A stretch of DNA of 64,000 bases from an uncultured Flavobacteriaceae bacterium (lineage in GTDB: Bacteria; Bacteroidota; Bacteroidia; Flavobacteriales; Flavobacteriaceae), in NCBI GenBank assembly GCA_934675205.1, contig CAKUPQ010000003.1, positions 124,001-188,000 on the forward strand. Direction: 5' to 3'. The position numbers and the translations under genes were made by a program. Below are positions 34,701 to 42,700 of this stretch, piece by piece (positions within the stretch are counted from its first letter, which is position 1; each line of letters begins with the position of its first letter). The notes beneath the pieces were generated by a model. The model searched no databases, had not been told where the DNA came from, and was given only the letters and a program-made list of their open reading frames with translations.

Positions 34701-34965
34701 AAATACTCTCGAATGATTTGGATTCAATTTTTTTGATATTCTCCAAAGACGAAATGGCGTCTTCGATTTTTTTAGTAACCGTATTTTCAATTTCCGATGG
34801 TGAAGCACCCGGATAAACCGTAGAAATGGTGATGATATTTACCTCGAATTTCGGGATAAGTTCGTATCCTAACTGATTGTAGGAAAAGAGTCCTCCCAAA
34901 GTCAGAATCGTGAACAACACGACTATCATCGTAGGACGTTTGATTGATATTTCTGCTAATTTCAT
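31798..34965 (-). CDS. RND efflux pump inner-membrane permease (HAE1/AcrB type)
   Basis: The 1055-residue protein has the AcrB layout: an N-terminal IKRPTMIVVLFTILTLGG helix, two large periplasmic loops, and twelve predicted membrane segments with the charged LVDDAIVVLENIHRHMEMG motif in helix 4. Repeat motifs are visible in both halves. Its partners lie upstream: an MFP adaptor, a TolC-like channel and a TetR-family regulator. It would use proton motive force to pump hydrophobic or amphiphilic compounds out of the cell. Confidence 0.95.
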   Translation of the reverse strand: MKLAEISIKRPTMIVVLFTILTLGGLFSYNQLGYELIPKFEVNIITISTVYPGASPSEIENTVTKKIEDAISSLENIKKIESKSFESISVVMIQLNPGTDTNYALNDAQRKVNAVLADLPDDADPPSLVKFSMDDLPIITIAATGDMDEVEFFDLLDKKIQPTLSRVPGVAQVNLVGGEEREIQVNINQEKLEGFGLSVPEIRQAVMASNLDFPTGNVKTRENTTLIRLAGKYKDVQELQNLIIKEKNGVQIRLRDVAEVRDTQKDVEKLARNDQENAILIQVLKQSDANAVAVSELIRKSVQEIESDYAANNVKLNIANDTSEFTLTAANNVIFDIFLAIFLVAAVMLLFLHSMRNAFIVMITIPASLIATFIGIYFMGFTLNLMSLVALSLVVGILVDDAIVVLENIHRHMEMGKNKVRAAYDGASEIGFTVVGITLVIIVVFLPITLSNDLVSNIIRQFAVTVMIATAFSFLASFTLVPWLSSRFGKLEHVSNKTFFGRIILWFEGRIEAFTHWISGILEWALKSRRNKIITLLSAVILFFGSFTLVGAGFIGGEFFPKMDRGEFLVQIELPKDASLEQTNFITQKTERYLSEKPEIISQITKVGETSGGFGSTQATAYKSEISVELVDKKQRTDNTFIYAAKLKRELQEYLVDAKITIVPVGMMGADDAPLQLVVVGPDLDSAMEFAKKAEAELLQIAGTSEVELSVEDGNPEITVQVDRDKMSRLGLDLGTVGMTMQTAFSGNTDAKFRAGEYEYDINIRYDEFNRSDIKDVQNIIFVNKDGEKIRLSQFADIQQGSGPSVLERRDKSPSVTVRSQVIGRPVGDVAAQWEIAFSQLEKPTGVSYMWGGDMEMQGEGFGTLGIALLAAIILVYLVMVALYNSYVHPFVVLFSIPLALIGVMVILALTNNSLNIFTILGMIMLIGLVAKNAILIVDFTNHRREAGEDTKTALIQANHARLRPIMMTTIAMVFGMIPIATASGAAAEMNNGLAWVIIGGLISSLFLTLVIVPVVYSVFDGITRRFTKNKEKVDYAQEIIADYEHKEIKEEFEK

Positions 34966-34981
34966 TTTCTTTTTGTTTAAG

Positions 34982-35042
34982 GTTATCGGTTATCGGTTGT
35001 CGGTTTTCTGTACTGATAACTGACAACCGATAACTGATAACT
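34982..35042. repeat. Inverted repeat of GGTTATCGG type between adaptor and permease genes
   Basis: GGTTATCGGTTATCGGTTG at the left pairs with CAACCGATAACTGATAAC at the right around a short centre. It looks like a dispersed palindromic element rather than a terminator, as it sits inside the operon. Confidence 0.65.
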
Positions 35043-36102
35043 ATTTTACAATGCTGATTTTCGCTCCGTCTTCAAGATTGATGATTCCGCTTGTGATAAC
35101 GATATCGCCTTGTTTTAGTCCTTCGAGGATTTCGACTTGTTCTCCGAAATTTCTTCCGGCTACTACTTTCGTCAAATGTGCCACACCTTCACGAGCTACA
35201 AAAATCTCGTTGTTGCTGATACTTCCTACAAAAGCATTTCTCGGAACTACTGTTACAGGAGCATTATTTTCATCTTTTGAAGAGAAAATAACCGAACCAT
35301 ACATTCCTGCTCTTAAATCATTATCGTCATTATTCAATACTTCAATTTCAACCGGGAAATTCAGTGATTCATCTGCCATAGCAGCAATAAAAGTTACTTT
35401 TCCTTTGAAATCTTTGTTGGGATATACGCTGGCTTTGATGATTACTTCGTCGCCTACTTTGATATTTGCCACTTGGTTTTCGGTAGCATTGGCTTTTAGT
35501 TTTAGTTTTGACACATTTACCACATCAAACAAAGGTGCTCCGGGAGCCACAACCGTTCCGGGTTCGATATGCCTTTTGTTTACGATTCCGTTGATGGTTG
35601 ACTTTACGTTACTGTCTCCAACATTGATTTTAGCTTGGTTTAATCGTGCCTGAGCAGATTGCAGTTGAAGGTTCATTTGGTCAAGTTGTTGTTGGGTAAC
35701 ACCACCTGTTTTAAAAGCACTCTCAAAACGCTGAGCATCTTTTTGAGCAGTCAGATAAGCGGCTTCGGCATTTTGTAGTTCTACCGATTGCAAATCAGCT
35801 TTGATTACGGCTAAGGTTTGTCCTACGCTTACTTTTGCTCCTTCCTGAGCCAAAACACGAACCACTTGACCTCCTCTTTCAGAAGATAATTTCAAATCCT
35901 GAAACGGGGCAAAATTTCCGTTGGCTCTGTATGAAGAGTTAACAACTTCTGCTTTTACAGTATCTACACGAACAGCCACATAAGCACTTTGTTCGGCTAC
36001 GATTGCGGTTTCTTCCTGCATTTTTTTCTTGTTTCCTGCTAAGGTGAAACCTGCCCAAACAAGTAAGGCAATTACGATTATGGTATATATTACTTTTCTC
36101 AT
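35041..36102 (-). CDS. RND efflux membrane fusion (adaptor) protein
   Basis: The 353-residue adaptor has an N-terminal membrane anchor, a lipoyl half-motif (GGQVVRVLAQEGAKVSVGQTL), a coiled-coil hairpin around QLDQMNLQLQSAQARLNQAK, the second lipoyl half (GIVNKRHIEPGTVVAPGAPLF) and a beta-barrel domain. It bridges the RND permease and the TolC channel. The gene order permease-adaptor-TolC is on one strand, so they are probably co-transcribed, though short repeats lie between the genes. Confidence 0.94.
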   Translation of the reverse strand: MRKVIYTIIVIALLVWAGFTLAGNKKKMQEETAIVAEQSAYVAVRVDTVKAEVVNSSYRANGNFAPFQDLKLSSERGGQVVRVLAQEGAKVSVGQTLAVIKADLQSVELQNAEAAYLTAQKDAQRFESAFKTGGVTQQQLDQMNLQLQSAQARLNQAKINVGDSNVKSTINGIVNKRHIEPGTVVAPGAPLFDVVNVSKLKLKANATENQVANIKVGDEVIIKASVYPNKDFKGKVTFIAAMADESLNFPVEIEVLNNDDNDLRAGMYGSVIFSSKDENNAPVTVVPRNAFVGSISNNEIFVAREGVAHLTKVVAGRNFGEQVEILEGLKQGDIVITSGIINLEDGAKISIVK

Positions 36103-36117
36103 TTTATTTTATTTTAT

Positions 36118-36162
36118 TTTTGGTTTAAAGTTTAAAGTTTAAAGTTTCAGGTTTAAAGTTGT
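36118..36162. repeat. TTTAAAG direct-repeat tract
   Basis: The gap between the TolC and adaptor genes holds a short tandem run of TTTAAAGT units (TGGTTTAAAGTTTAAAGTTT, then a variant unit). It is unrelated to the palindromes and could be slippage-prone. Confidence 0.5.
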
Positions 36163-36183
36163 TTTCGAACTGACGAAATCTGA

Positions 36184-36208
36184 AATCAAAAATCGTTAAT
36201 CATCAATC
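36184..36208. repeat. 25-base dispersed repeat, copy 2
   Basis: Same 25 bases as 13629-13653. Here the end of the repeat overlaps the TolC gene stop at 36203, so it became part of coding sequence at that end. Confidence 0.6.
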
Positions 36209-37564
36209 TGTAATCAATGAATTAAGTTCTCCTTTTGATTTTATCAGTTCGATTTCAGCTATTTTGTATTCCAAAAGGGCATTTGAATAGTTATTTTTGG
36301 CATCAGCCAAAGCATTTTCAGCCTCGATTAAATCCGTAAGGGTAGCCAAACCGTTGATGTAATTGTTTTGTGTATTATCCAACACGTCTTGAGCTAATTT
36401 TACGTTTTCCTTTTGATTTTCGATGATAATCACACTGTTATTGATTAGTGTTTTGGCATTTTCAAAGGCAAGATTCAGAGCTTGTTCGGTTTCTTTCATA
36501 TCCACTTCCAATACATCTAATTGGTTTTGAGCCTGACGAACTTGCGAACGAGTACGGAAACCGCTAAAAATCGGGATATTTAAGTTAAGTCCGATAGACG
36601 AATAATCTGTCCAATATACACCATCTGCAGGTTTAGCACCCGAAAGCGGAAATTTATTTCCCAACCCTTGATAGCTGTAATTTCCCGTTAAAGAAAGGGT
36701 AGGGTAGTAGGCAGCCTTAAACGATTCTTTGTTGTATTCCAAAAGCTGTTTTTGGGTTTCTAAAAGTTGAAATTGCGTTAGGTTTTTCACATCTGGAGCA
36801 TTGAGCATAACAGGAGTGATTTCCATACTTTCTGCAACCAATTCTATCGGATTGTCAATTTGCATTCCGATAAGGAATTTAAGGGAATTTTCTTGTAATT
36901 TAACCGCATTTTCAAGCTGTTGCCTTGCAGAATTGAGGTTTACAACCGTAACTTTAATTCTATCCAAATCAACTTTTTTAGCCAATCCGTTGTCGAATAA
37001 TCCCTGAACCGTATTTTGCACTTTTTGGGTGTTTTCGAGGGTTTGCTCTACGGTTTTGAGTTTTTGTTGGGTAATAAATATCTGATAATAGCTTTTGGCA
37101 ACCGCTTCAATCACTTGCTCTTGGGTAAGCTCTTCGTTTACTTTGTAAAATTCACGAGTGGTTTTAGCTGCTTTCAGCCCTGTAAAAACAGAATAATCAA
37201 ATAAATTCTGTGTAAGATGAACTCCTCCGATAGCTGTCCATTCTTGTCCGAAAGCAACGAGTAAGGTTTGTCCGGGCATTCCGATAATATCTCCGGGCAT
37301 TGCCATTTCCTGCAAAATCGGATTGTACATAAGATTGCCACTTGCATTGATTTGGGGCAAAGCCCTCGAACGAACTTCTCCAATCAGATTTTCGCTATTT
37401 TCTACACTCAATTTGGCTTTTTTGGCATCAGCCTTGTTTTCCAAAGCATAATTGATGGCCTCTTTTAGCGAAAGCTTGCTTTGTGCATTCGCAGAAAAGC
37501 CACCAAAAAATAACGCAAAAGCACCTGTCAGAAGTGTTTTTTGGGTAAATTGATGAATTGTCAT
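36203..37564 (-). CDS. TolC-family outer membrane efflux channel
   Basis: Start chosen at 37564 (MTIHQFTQKTLLTGAFALFF), which has a signal peptide (cut after NAQ); the upstream TTG at 37606 would add a non-signal extension. The 453-residue protein is helical with TolC-type repeats: LSLKEAINYALENKADAKKAK, LFDNGLAKKVDLDRIKVTV, and the FSGFRTRSQVRQAQNQLD second repeat. It forms the trimeric exit duct of the pump encoded downstream on this strand. Confidence 0.93.
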   Translation of the reverse strand: MTIHQFTQKTLLTGAFALFFGGFSANAQSKLSLKEAINYALENKADAKKAKLSVENSENLIGEVRSRALPQINASGNLMYNPILQEMAMPGDIIGMPGQTLLVAFGQEWTAIGGVHLTQNLFDYSVFTGLKAAKTTREFYKVNEELTQEQVIEAVAKSYYQIFITQQKLKTVEQTLENTQKVQNTVQGLFDNGLAKKVDLDRIKVTVVNLNSARQQLENAVKLQENSLKFLIGMQIDNPIELVAESMEITPVMLNAPDVKNLTQFQLLETQKQLLEYNKESFKAAYYPTLSLTGNYSYQGLGNKFPLSGAKPADGVYWTDYSSIGLNLNIPIFSGFRTRSQVRQAQNQLDVLEVDMKETEQALNLAFENAKTLINNSVIIIENQKENVKLAQDVLDNTQNNYINGLATLTDLIEAENALADAKNNYSNALLEYKIAEIELIKSKGELNSLITD

Positions 37565-37637
37565 AAAATATATTGGGGTTTGATTTTGGTTTAATTTTTT
37601 TTGCAAAAATAATTATTTGTAATTATTCTAAATAATT

Positions 37638-38237
37638 TTATTTAAAAATCGTTTGTAAGATGATTTCTTTTCTATCAGAAAGAATTTTTTCATATTCTTT
37701 TTCGTTCAATTCAAAGTTATTCTGAAGAAACGGACGCATAGCAACCGGAAAAATAAGCATCGAAATAAAGTTGAGCATAAACTGAATAGGTTTCATTTTT
37801 TGAATAGTTCCTTTTTCCATTTCTCGTTCTAGTTCGACATAGAATTTTTCGGTCATTTCCTTTATGTGTCCTTTTTTGTCATATACACAACCTTCACCTT
37901 TAGTCATTTGTGTAAGCATATACACTTCTCTGTACGGATATGTTTTTGCCTGTACCAAAAAATAATCAATAAACAATTCTAATTTTTCTCTGACAGGTAA
38001 ATCAGACATCACAATCATTTTCTGCCTTCTTTCATCTTCTTTTTTTCCTTCTTCAAACACCAAATCAAAAAGGGCATTTCTGGAACGAAAATAATAATTG
38101 ATAAGGGTTCGGTTTACTCCCGCAGCATCTGCAATCTCATGAGTCGTGGCATTAAACTTTCCTTCTTTAAAGAAAAGGTTCTTTGCCGTATTGATAATCA
38201 ACTCATAGGTTACATCTTCCTTTTTTTGTATTGACAT
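37638..38237 (-). CDS. TetR/AcrR-family repressor
   Basis: The 199-residue protein has a typical N-terminal helix-turn-helix: TTHEIADAAGVNRTLINYYF, then RSRNALFDLVFEE. It lies just upstream of the tolC-adaptor-RND operon on the same strand, about 70 bases ahead of the tolC start. It probably represses the pump and itself, with a drug-like ligand releasing it. The ligand-binding half has no recognised motif. Confidence 0.9.
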   Translation of the reverse strand: MSIQKKEDVTYELIINTAKNLFFKEGKFNATTHEIADAAGVNRTLINYYFRSRNALFDLVFEEGKKEDERRQKMIVMSDLPVREKLELFIDYFLVQAKTYPYREVYMLTQMTKGEGCVYDKKGHIKEMTEKFYVELEREMEKGTIQKMKPIQFMLNFISMLIFPVAMRPFLQNNFELNEKEYEKILSDRKEIILQTIFK

Positions 38238-38480
38238 AACTGTTTAACTTTTATGTTTGACAAAATTGTTAAGTGCAAAAGTAGAACGTTTTTTGGTATT
38301 GGAAAACATATTAAATAAAATTTAACAGTTTTGTAAATCCAAGGAAATATAATCTCCAGAAGCGGTTAAGTTTAATATAAGTGTGAGTTTACAGCGTTAA
38401 ATGTTAAAAAATAGTTTTATGTTTGTGAGACGCAATAATTAAGTGTTTGGATATAGATTTTGATTGTTGTGGGTACATAT

Positions 38481-38496
38481 TTGTTAGGTGACATAT
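38481..38496. repeat. Imperfect inverted repeat, left of the PIN gene
   Basis: TTGTTAGGTGACATAT pairs at 13 of 16 positions with the reverse complement of ATACGTCTCCTAACAT at 39521-39536. It lies just ahead of the PIN-domain gene. The left repeat is itself partly symmetrical (TAGGTGA...TCTCCTA). Confidence 0.5.
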
Positions 38497-38527
38497 TCTC
38501 CTAGTGCAACTTTTCAAAATTAATTTT

Positions 38528-39517
38528 ATGAATTTATATATAGACACAAATATATTTTTAACATTTTATCATTTAACAAATGATGATTTAGATGAACTTA
38601 AAAAACTAGCGATATTGATTGAAGATAAGCAAATAAATTTATTATTGCCTGAACAAACGAGAAATGAATTTTTAAGAAATAGAGATAAAACGATTAATGA
38701 AGCAATAAGCAGTCTTAAAGAACAAAAATTAACGTCAAGATATCCACAAATTTCAAAGGGATATGAGGAATATGTTTTACTACAAGAATCTTTCAGAAAT
38801 TTTGAAAAACATAAAAATAAAATAATAGCTAATATAGAAAAAGATTCTAGAGAATTTAAACTAAATGCTGATATAGTAACTACAAGGATATTCAAATCTT
38901 CAACGAAAATTGACACTACTCTAGAACTGATAAATTTAGCTAAAATCAGATTTGATTTAGGAAATCCACCAGGAAAAGGAAATTCATACGGAGATGCCCT
39001 AAATTGGGAAGCATTATTATCAGTAGTTGAATCAGAAAAAGATTTATGTATAGTTTCAGATGACAGTGACTATATTTCTCTTCTGAATCGAAAAGAACTA
39101 AATCTATTTTTAAAAGATGAATGGGATAAAAAGAAAAAGTCTAAAATACATTTTTATAAAACTTTATCTGAATTTTTCAAAGACAAATTCCCAACAATTA
39201 CTTTATCAGATGAATTAGAAAAGGAATTATTGATTAAAAGTTTATCAGAAGCAGGGACATTTATTTCCGCTAAATCTCGATTGGCAAAATTATTAAACTA
39301 TAAAGAATTTACAAATAAACAGCTAAATGATATTATAGAAATTGCGGTTACAAATAATCAATTATATTGGATAAATTCTGATATCGGTGTATATGACGTT
39401 CTTTATAAAATATTGGAAGGAAATGAAGATAAAATTGAGACAAATTTATTATCAGAATTTCAATCAATTTATAAAAAAAGAGATGAACAAACTGAAGAAG
39501 AAGAGTTACCTTTTTAA
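38528..39517 (+). CDS. PIN-domain protein (DUF4935-like)
   Basis: Start chosen at ATG 38528 (MNLYIDTNIFLTF), which gives the PIN catalytic Asp near residue 5. The 329-residue protein continues with LPEQTRNEFLRN, SYGDALNWEAL and CIVSDDSDYIS, the four acidic positions of the PIN nuclease fold. The C-terminal ~120 residues are helical and unassigned. The gene is visibly more AT-rich than its neighbours and is flanked by imperfect inverted repeats. A stand-alone RNase with a possible defence role is an inference. Confidence 0.65.
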   Translation: MNLYIDTNIFLTFYHLTNDDLDELKKLAILIEDKQINLLLPEQTRNEFLRNRDKTINEAISSLKEQKLTSRYPQISKGYEEYVLLQESFRNFEKHKNKIIANIEKDSREFKLNADIVTTRIFKSSTKIDTTLELINLAKIRFDLGNPPGKGNSYGDALNWEALLSVVESEKDLCIVSDDSDYISLLNRKELNLFLKDEWDKKKKSKIHFYKTLSEFFKDKFPTITLSDELEKELLIKSLSEAGTFISAKSRLAKLLNYKEFTNKQLNDIIEIAVTNNQLYWINSDIGVYDVLYKILEGNEDKIETNLLSEFQSIYKKRDEQTEEEELPF

Positions 39518-39520
39518 TAA

Positions 39521-39536
39521 ATACGTCTCCTAACAT
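39521..39536. repeat. Imperfect inverted repeat, right of the PIN gene
   Basis: Reverse complement of the 38481-38496 element at 13 of 16 positions, four bases after the PIN gene stop. Confidence 0.5.
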
Positions 39537-39684
39537 TAACTGTGTAAAAAAAAGTTTTTTAGGTGGTTTTTGCCAAATAATTTTACTGATAAAAAGTTCT
39601 ATTTTCTAATCTGCCAAATCTAATATCTAGACTTTTACACTTCTTTGTTAATAACTCTTACCCAAAACTTCAGATTAAATTTCT

Positions 39685-39692
39685 TAAATTTG
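39685..39692 (+). promoter_or_regulatory. Possible -7 element for dnaE
   Basis: TAAATTTG lies 42 bases before the dnaE ATG and fits TAnnTTTG. A -33 match is not evident. Confidence 0.45.
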
Positions 39693-39733
39693 AGATTTAC
39701 GACTACTCAAAATAACACTCTGATTTTCAGCCT

Positions 39734-42700
39734 ATGTACTTAATTTTTGATACCGAAACTACCGGATTGCCTCGTAATTGGAATGCTCCGATAACCGATA
39801 CCGACAATTGGCCCAGATGTGTGCAGATTGCGTGGCAGTTGCACGATGAAAACGGAAAACTTATTGAAAATCAGGATTATTTGATTAAGCCTGACGGATT
39901 TAATATTCCGTTTGATTCGGAGCGAATTCACGGAATTTCAACCGAATTGGCTATGGAGCAAGGTATTCCGCTTACAGAAGTTTTGGAGAAGTTCAATGTA
40001 GCTTTGTCCAAAGCCAAATTTGTGGTAGGTCATAATGTCGGTTTTGATTTGAATATAATGGGTTGCGAATTTCACCGAAAATCGGTTGAAACCGAGCTGA
40101 ATTCAAAACCACTTTTGGACACCTGTACCGAAGATACAGCCGAACTTTTGAAAATTCCCGGAGGTCGTGGAGGAAGATTCAAACTTCCGACACTAACGGA
40201 ATTATATCAGTTTTTGTTTAACGAAAATTTTAAGGAAGCTCACAATGCCACAGCCGATGTGGAGGCTACTACGAGAGCTTTTTTGGAGCTTATCCGAAAA
40301 GATTTTTTTACCAAAGAACAACTTGATGTTCCGGCTGATTATTTCAAAAATTTTAAAGAAAACAACCCGAATACAATCCAGCTTATCGGGCTGAAAAACA
40401 TCAATCTGAAAGGTGCTTCAGACAAAATTCGGGAGCGGATTGCCAAAGAAAAGAAAGATTCGGGAACGGTTCTGACGGATATTTCGCAAATTACGGGAGA
40501 TTTTGTGCATTTGCACAATCATACGCAGTTTTCGGTTTTGCAATCGACTATTTCGATTCAGGATTTGGTCAATGCTACTGCAAAACACCAAATGAAAGCT
40601 GTGGCAATGACCGACATCGGAAATATGATGGGAGCTTTTCAGTTTGTGAGTAAAATCGAAAATCACAACAAATCCGTTAAAGCAAAAAATGCGGAAATTG
40701 AAGAAAACGGAGGTGTCCCAACCGAAACTACCATTAAGCCTATTGTGGGCTGTCAGCTTTTTGTATGCGACAATCATTTGGATAAATCCCGAAAAGACAA
40801 CGGTTATCAAATCGTTTTTTTAGCCAAAAACAAAAACGGATACCACAATTTGGCAAAAATGTCTTCGATTGCCTATACCAAAGGTTTTTATTACGTTCCA
40901 CGGATTGACAAAAATATTGTTGAGCAATACAAAGACGATATTATGGTGTTGTCGGGGAATTTGTACGGAGAAATTCCGAGTAAAATTCTAAATATAGGAG
41001 AAGTTCAGGCAGAGGAGGCTTTGCTTTGGTGGAAACAGCAATTCGGAGAAGACTTTTACCTCGAATTGATGCGACACAATCAGCAGGACGAAGATGTGGT
41101 AAACAAAACCCTTATCGAATTTTCCGAAAAACACAATATAAAACTGATTGCAACCAACAATACGTTTTACGTAAATAAGGAAGATGCCAATGCTCACGAT
41201 ATTTTGTTGTGTGTGAAAGATGCTGAAAAACAGGCAACACCCAAAGGTCGAGGTCGTGGTTTCCGTTACGGATTGGACAATGAGGAATATTATTTTAAAT
41301 CGTCTGATGAAATGAAAATGTTGTTTTCCGATATTCCCGAAGCCATAAATAATATAGACGAAATTGTCGAAAAAGTCGAGGCTTATTCGCTGTATCGTGA
41401 TGTATTGCTTCCGAAATTTGATATTCCCGAAGAGTTTTTGGTTGAAGAAGACAATCTTGACGGAGGAAAAAGAGGCGAGAACAATTATTTGAAACACCTG
41501 ACGTATGTCGGAGCCGAAAAACGCTACAAAGAAATTACGGACGACATCAGAGAACGCTTGGATTTTGAGCTGGAAACCATCGAAAAAACGGGTTATCCGG
41601 GTTACTTTTTGATTGTTCAGGATTTCATTGCGGCTGCTCGTGAAATGGGAGTTTCCGTAGGTCCCGGACGTGGTTCTGCTGCGGGTTCTGCTGTGGCTTA
41701 TTGTTTGGGAATTACCAATATCGACCCGATTGAATACGACTTGCTTTTTGAGCGTTTTCTGAATCCTGACAGGGTTTCGATGCCCGATATTGATATTGAT
41801 TTTGATGATGAAGGACGAGGTCGGGTAATGCAATACGTAATCGACAAATATGGTCAAAATCAGGTAGCACAGATTATTACTTACGGAACGATGGCTGCCA
41901 AATCGTCCATTCGAGATACGGCTCGGGTGCTGGATTTACCGCTTTTCGATGCGGATAGAGTGGCAAAACTGATTCCGAATATGAGTCTGGCAAAGATTTT
42001 TTCGTTAGATGATGCTACACTAAAAAAATCCCTTCGTCCTGACGAATACGAAAAAGTGGCACAACTCAAACAATTATCCGAAACGGAAGATTTGACCGGA
42101 CAAACCATTCAACAGGCAAAAATGTTGGAAGGTTCGCTCCGAAATACCGGAATTCACGCTTGTGGAGTGATTATTACTCCCGATGATATTTCGAATTTTG
42201 TTCCGATTGCCAATGCCAAAGATTCCGAATTGAACGTAACCCAATTCGATAACTCGGTGGCAGAAAGTGCCGGACTTCTGAAAATGGATTTCTTGGGGTT
42301 AAAAACCCTGACACTCATAAAAGATACGGTTAAACTCGTAAAATATACCAAGGGAATCGACCTTGACCCTGATAATTTTCCGATTGACGATGTAAAGACG
42401 TATGAACTTTTCCAGAGAGGAGAAACAGTGGGAATTTTCCAATACGAATCGCCCGGAATGCAGAAATATATGAAGGATTTAAAGCCTACGGTTTTCGGAG
42501 ATTTGATTGCGATGAATGCCTTGTATCGTCCGGGACCGATTGAGTATATTCCGAGTTTTGTTAAAAGAAAAAACGGAGAAGAAGAAATAAAATACGATCT
42601 TGATGCAATGGAAGAATATCTGTCTGAAACCTACGGAATTACCGTATATCAGGAGCAGGTGATGTTGCTTTCGCAAAAATTAGCCGATTTCTCAAAAGGT

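Noticed and set aside
36118..36162. TTTAAAG repeats considered as a CRISPR remnant
   Set aside because: Units are about eight bases and have no spacers; no cas genes are seen anywhere in the window.
38481..39536. Flanking repeats of the PIN gene considered as integron attC sites
   Set aside because: The GTTAGG and CCTAAC pieces recall attC ends, but the rest of the attC layout and an integrase are lacking, so only an inverted repeat is claimed.
40988..41857. Long minus-strand open frame opposite dnaE
   Set aside because: It is fully antisense to the conserved dnaE polymerase core and has a low-complexity, Ile/Phe/Val-rich composition; it is a shadow frame.
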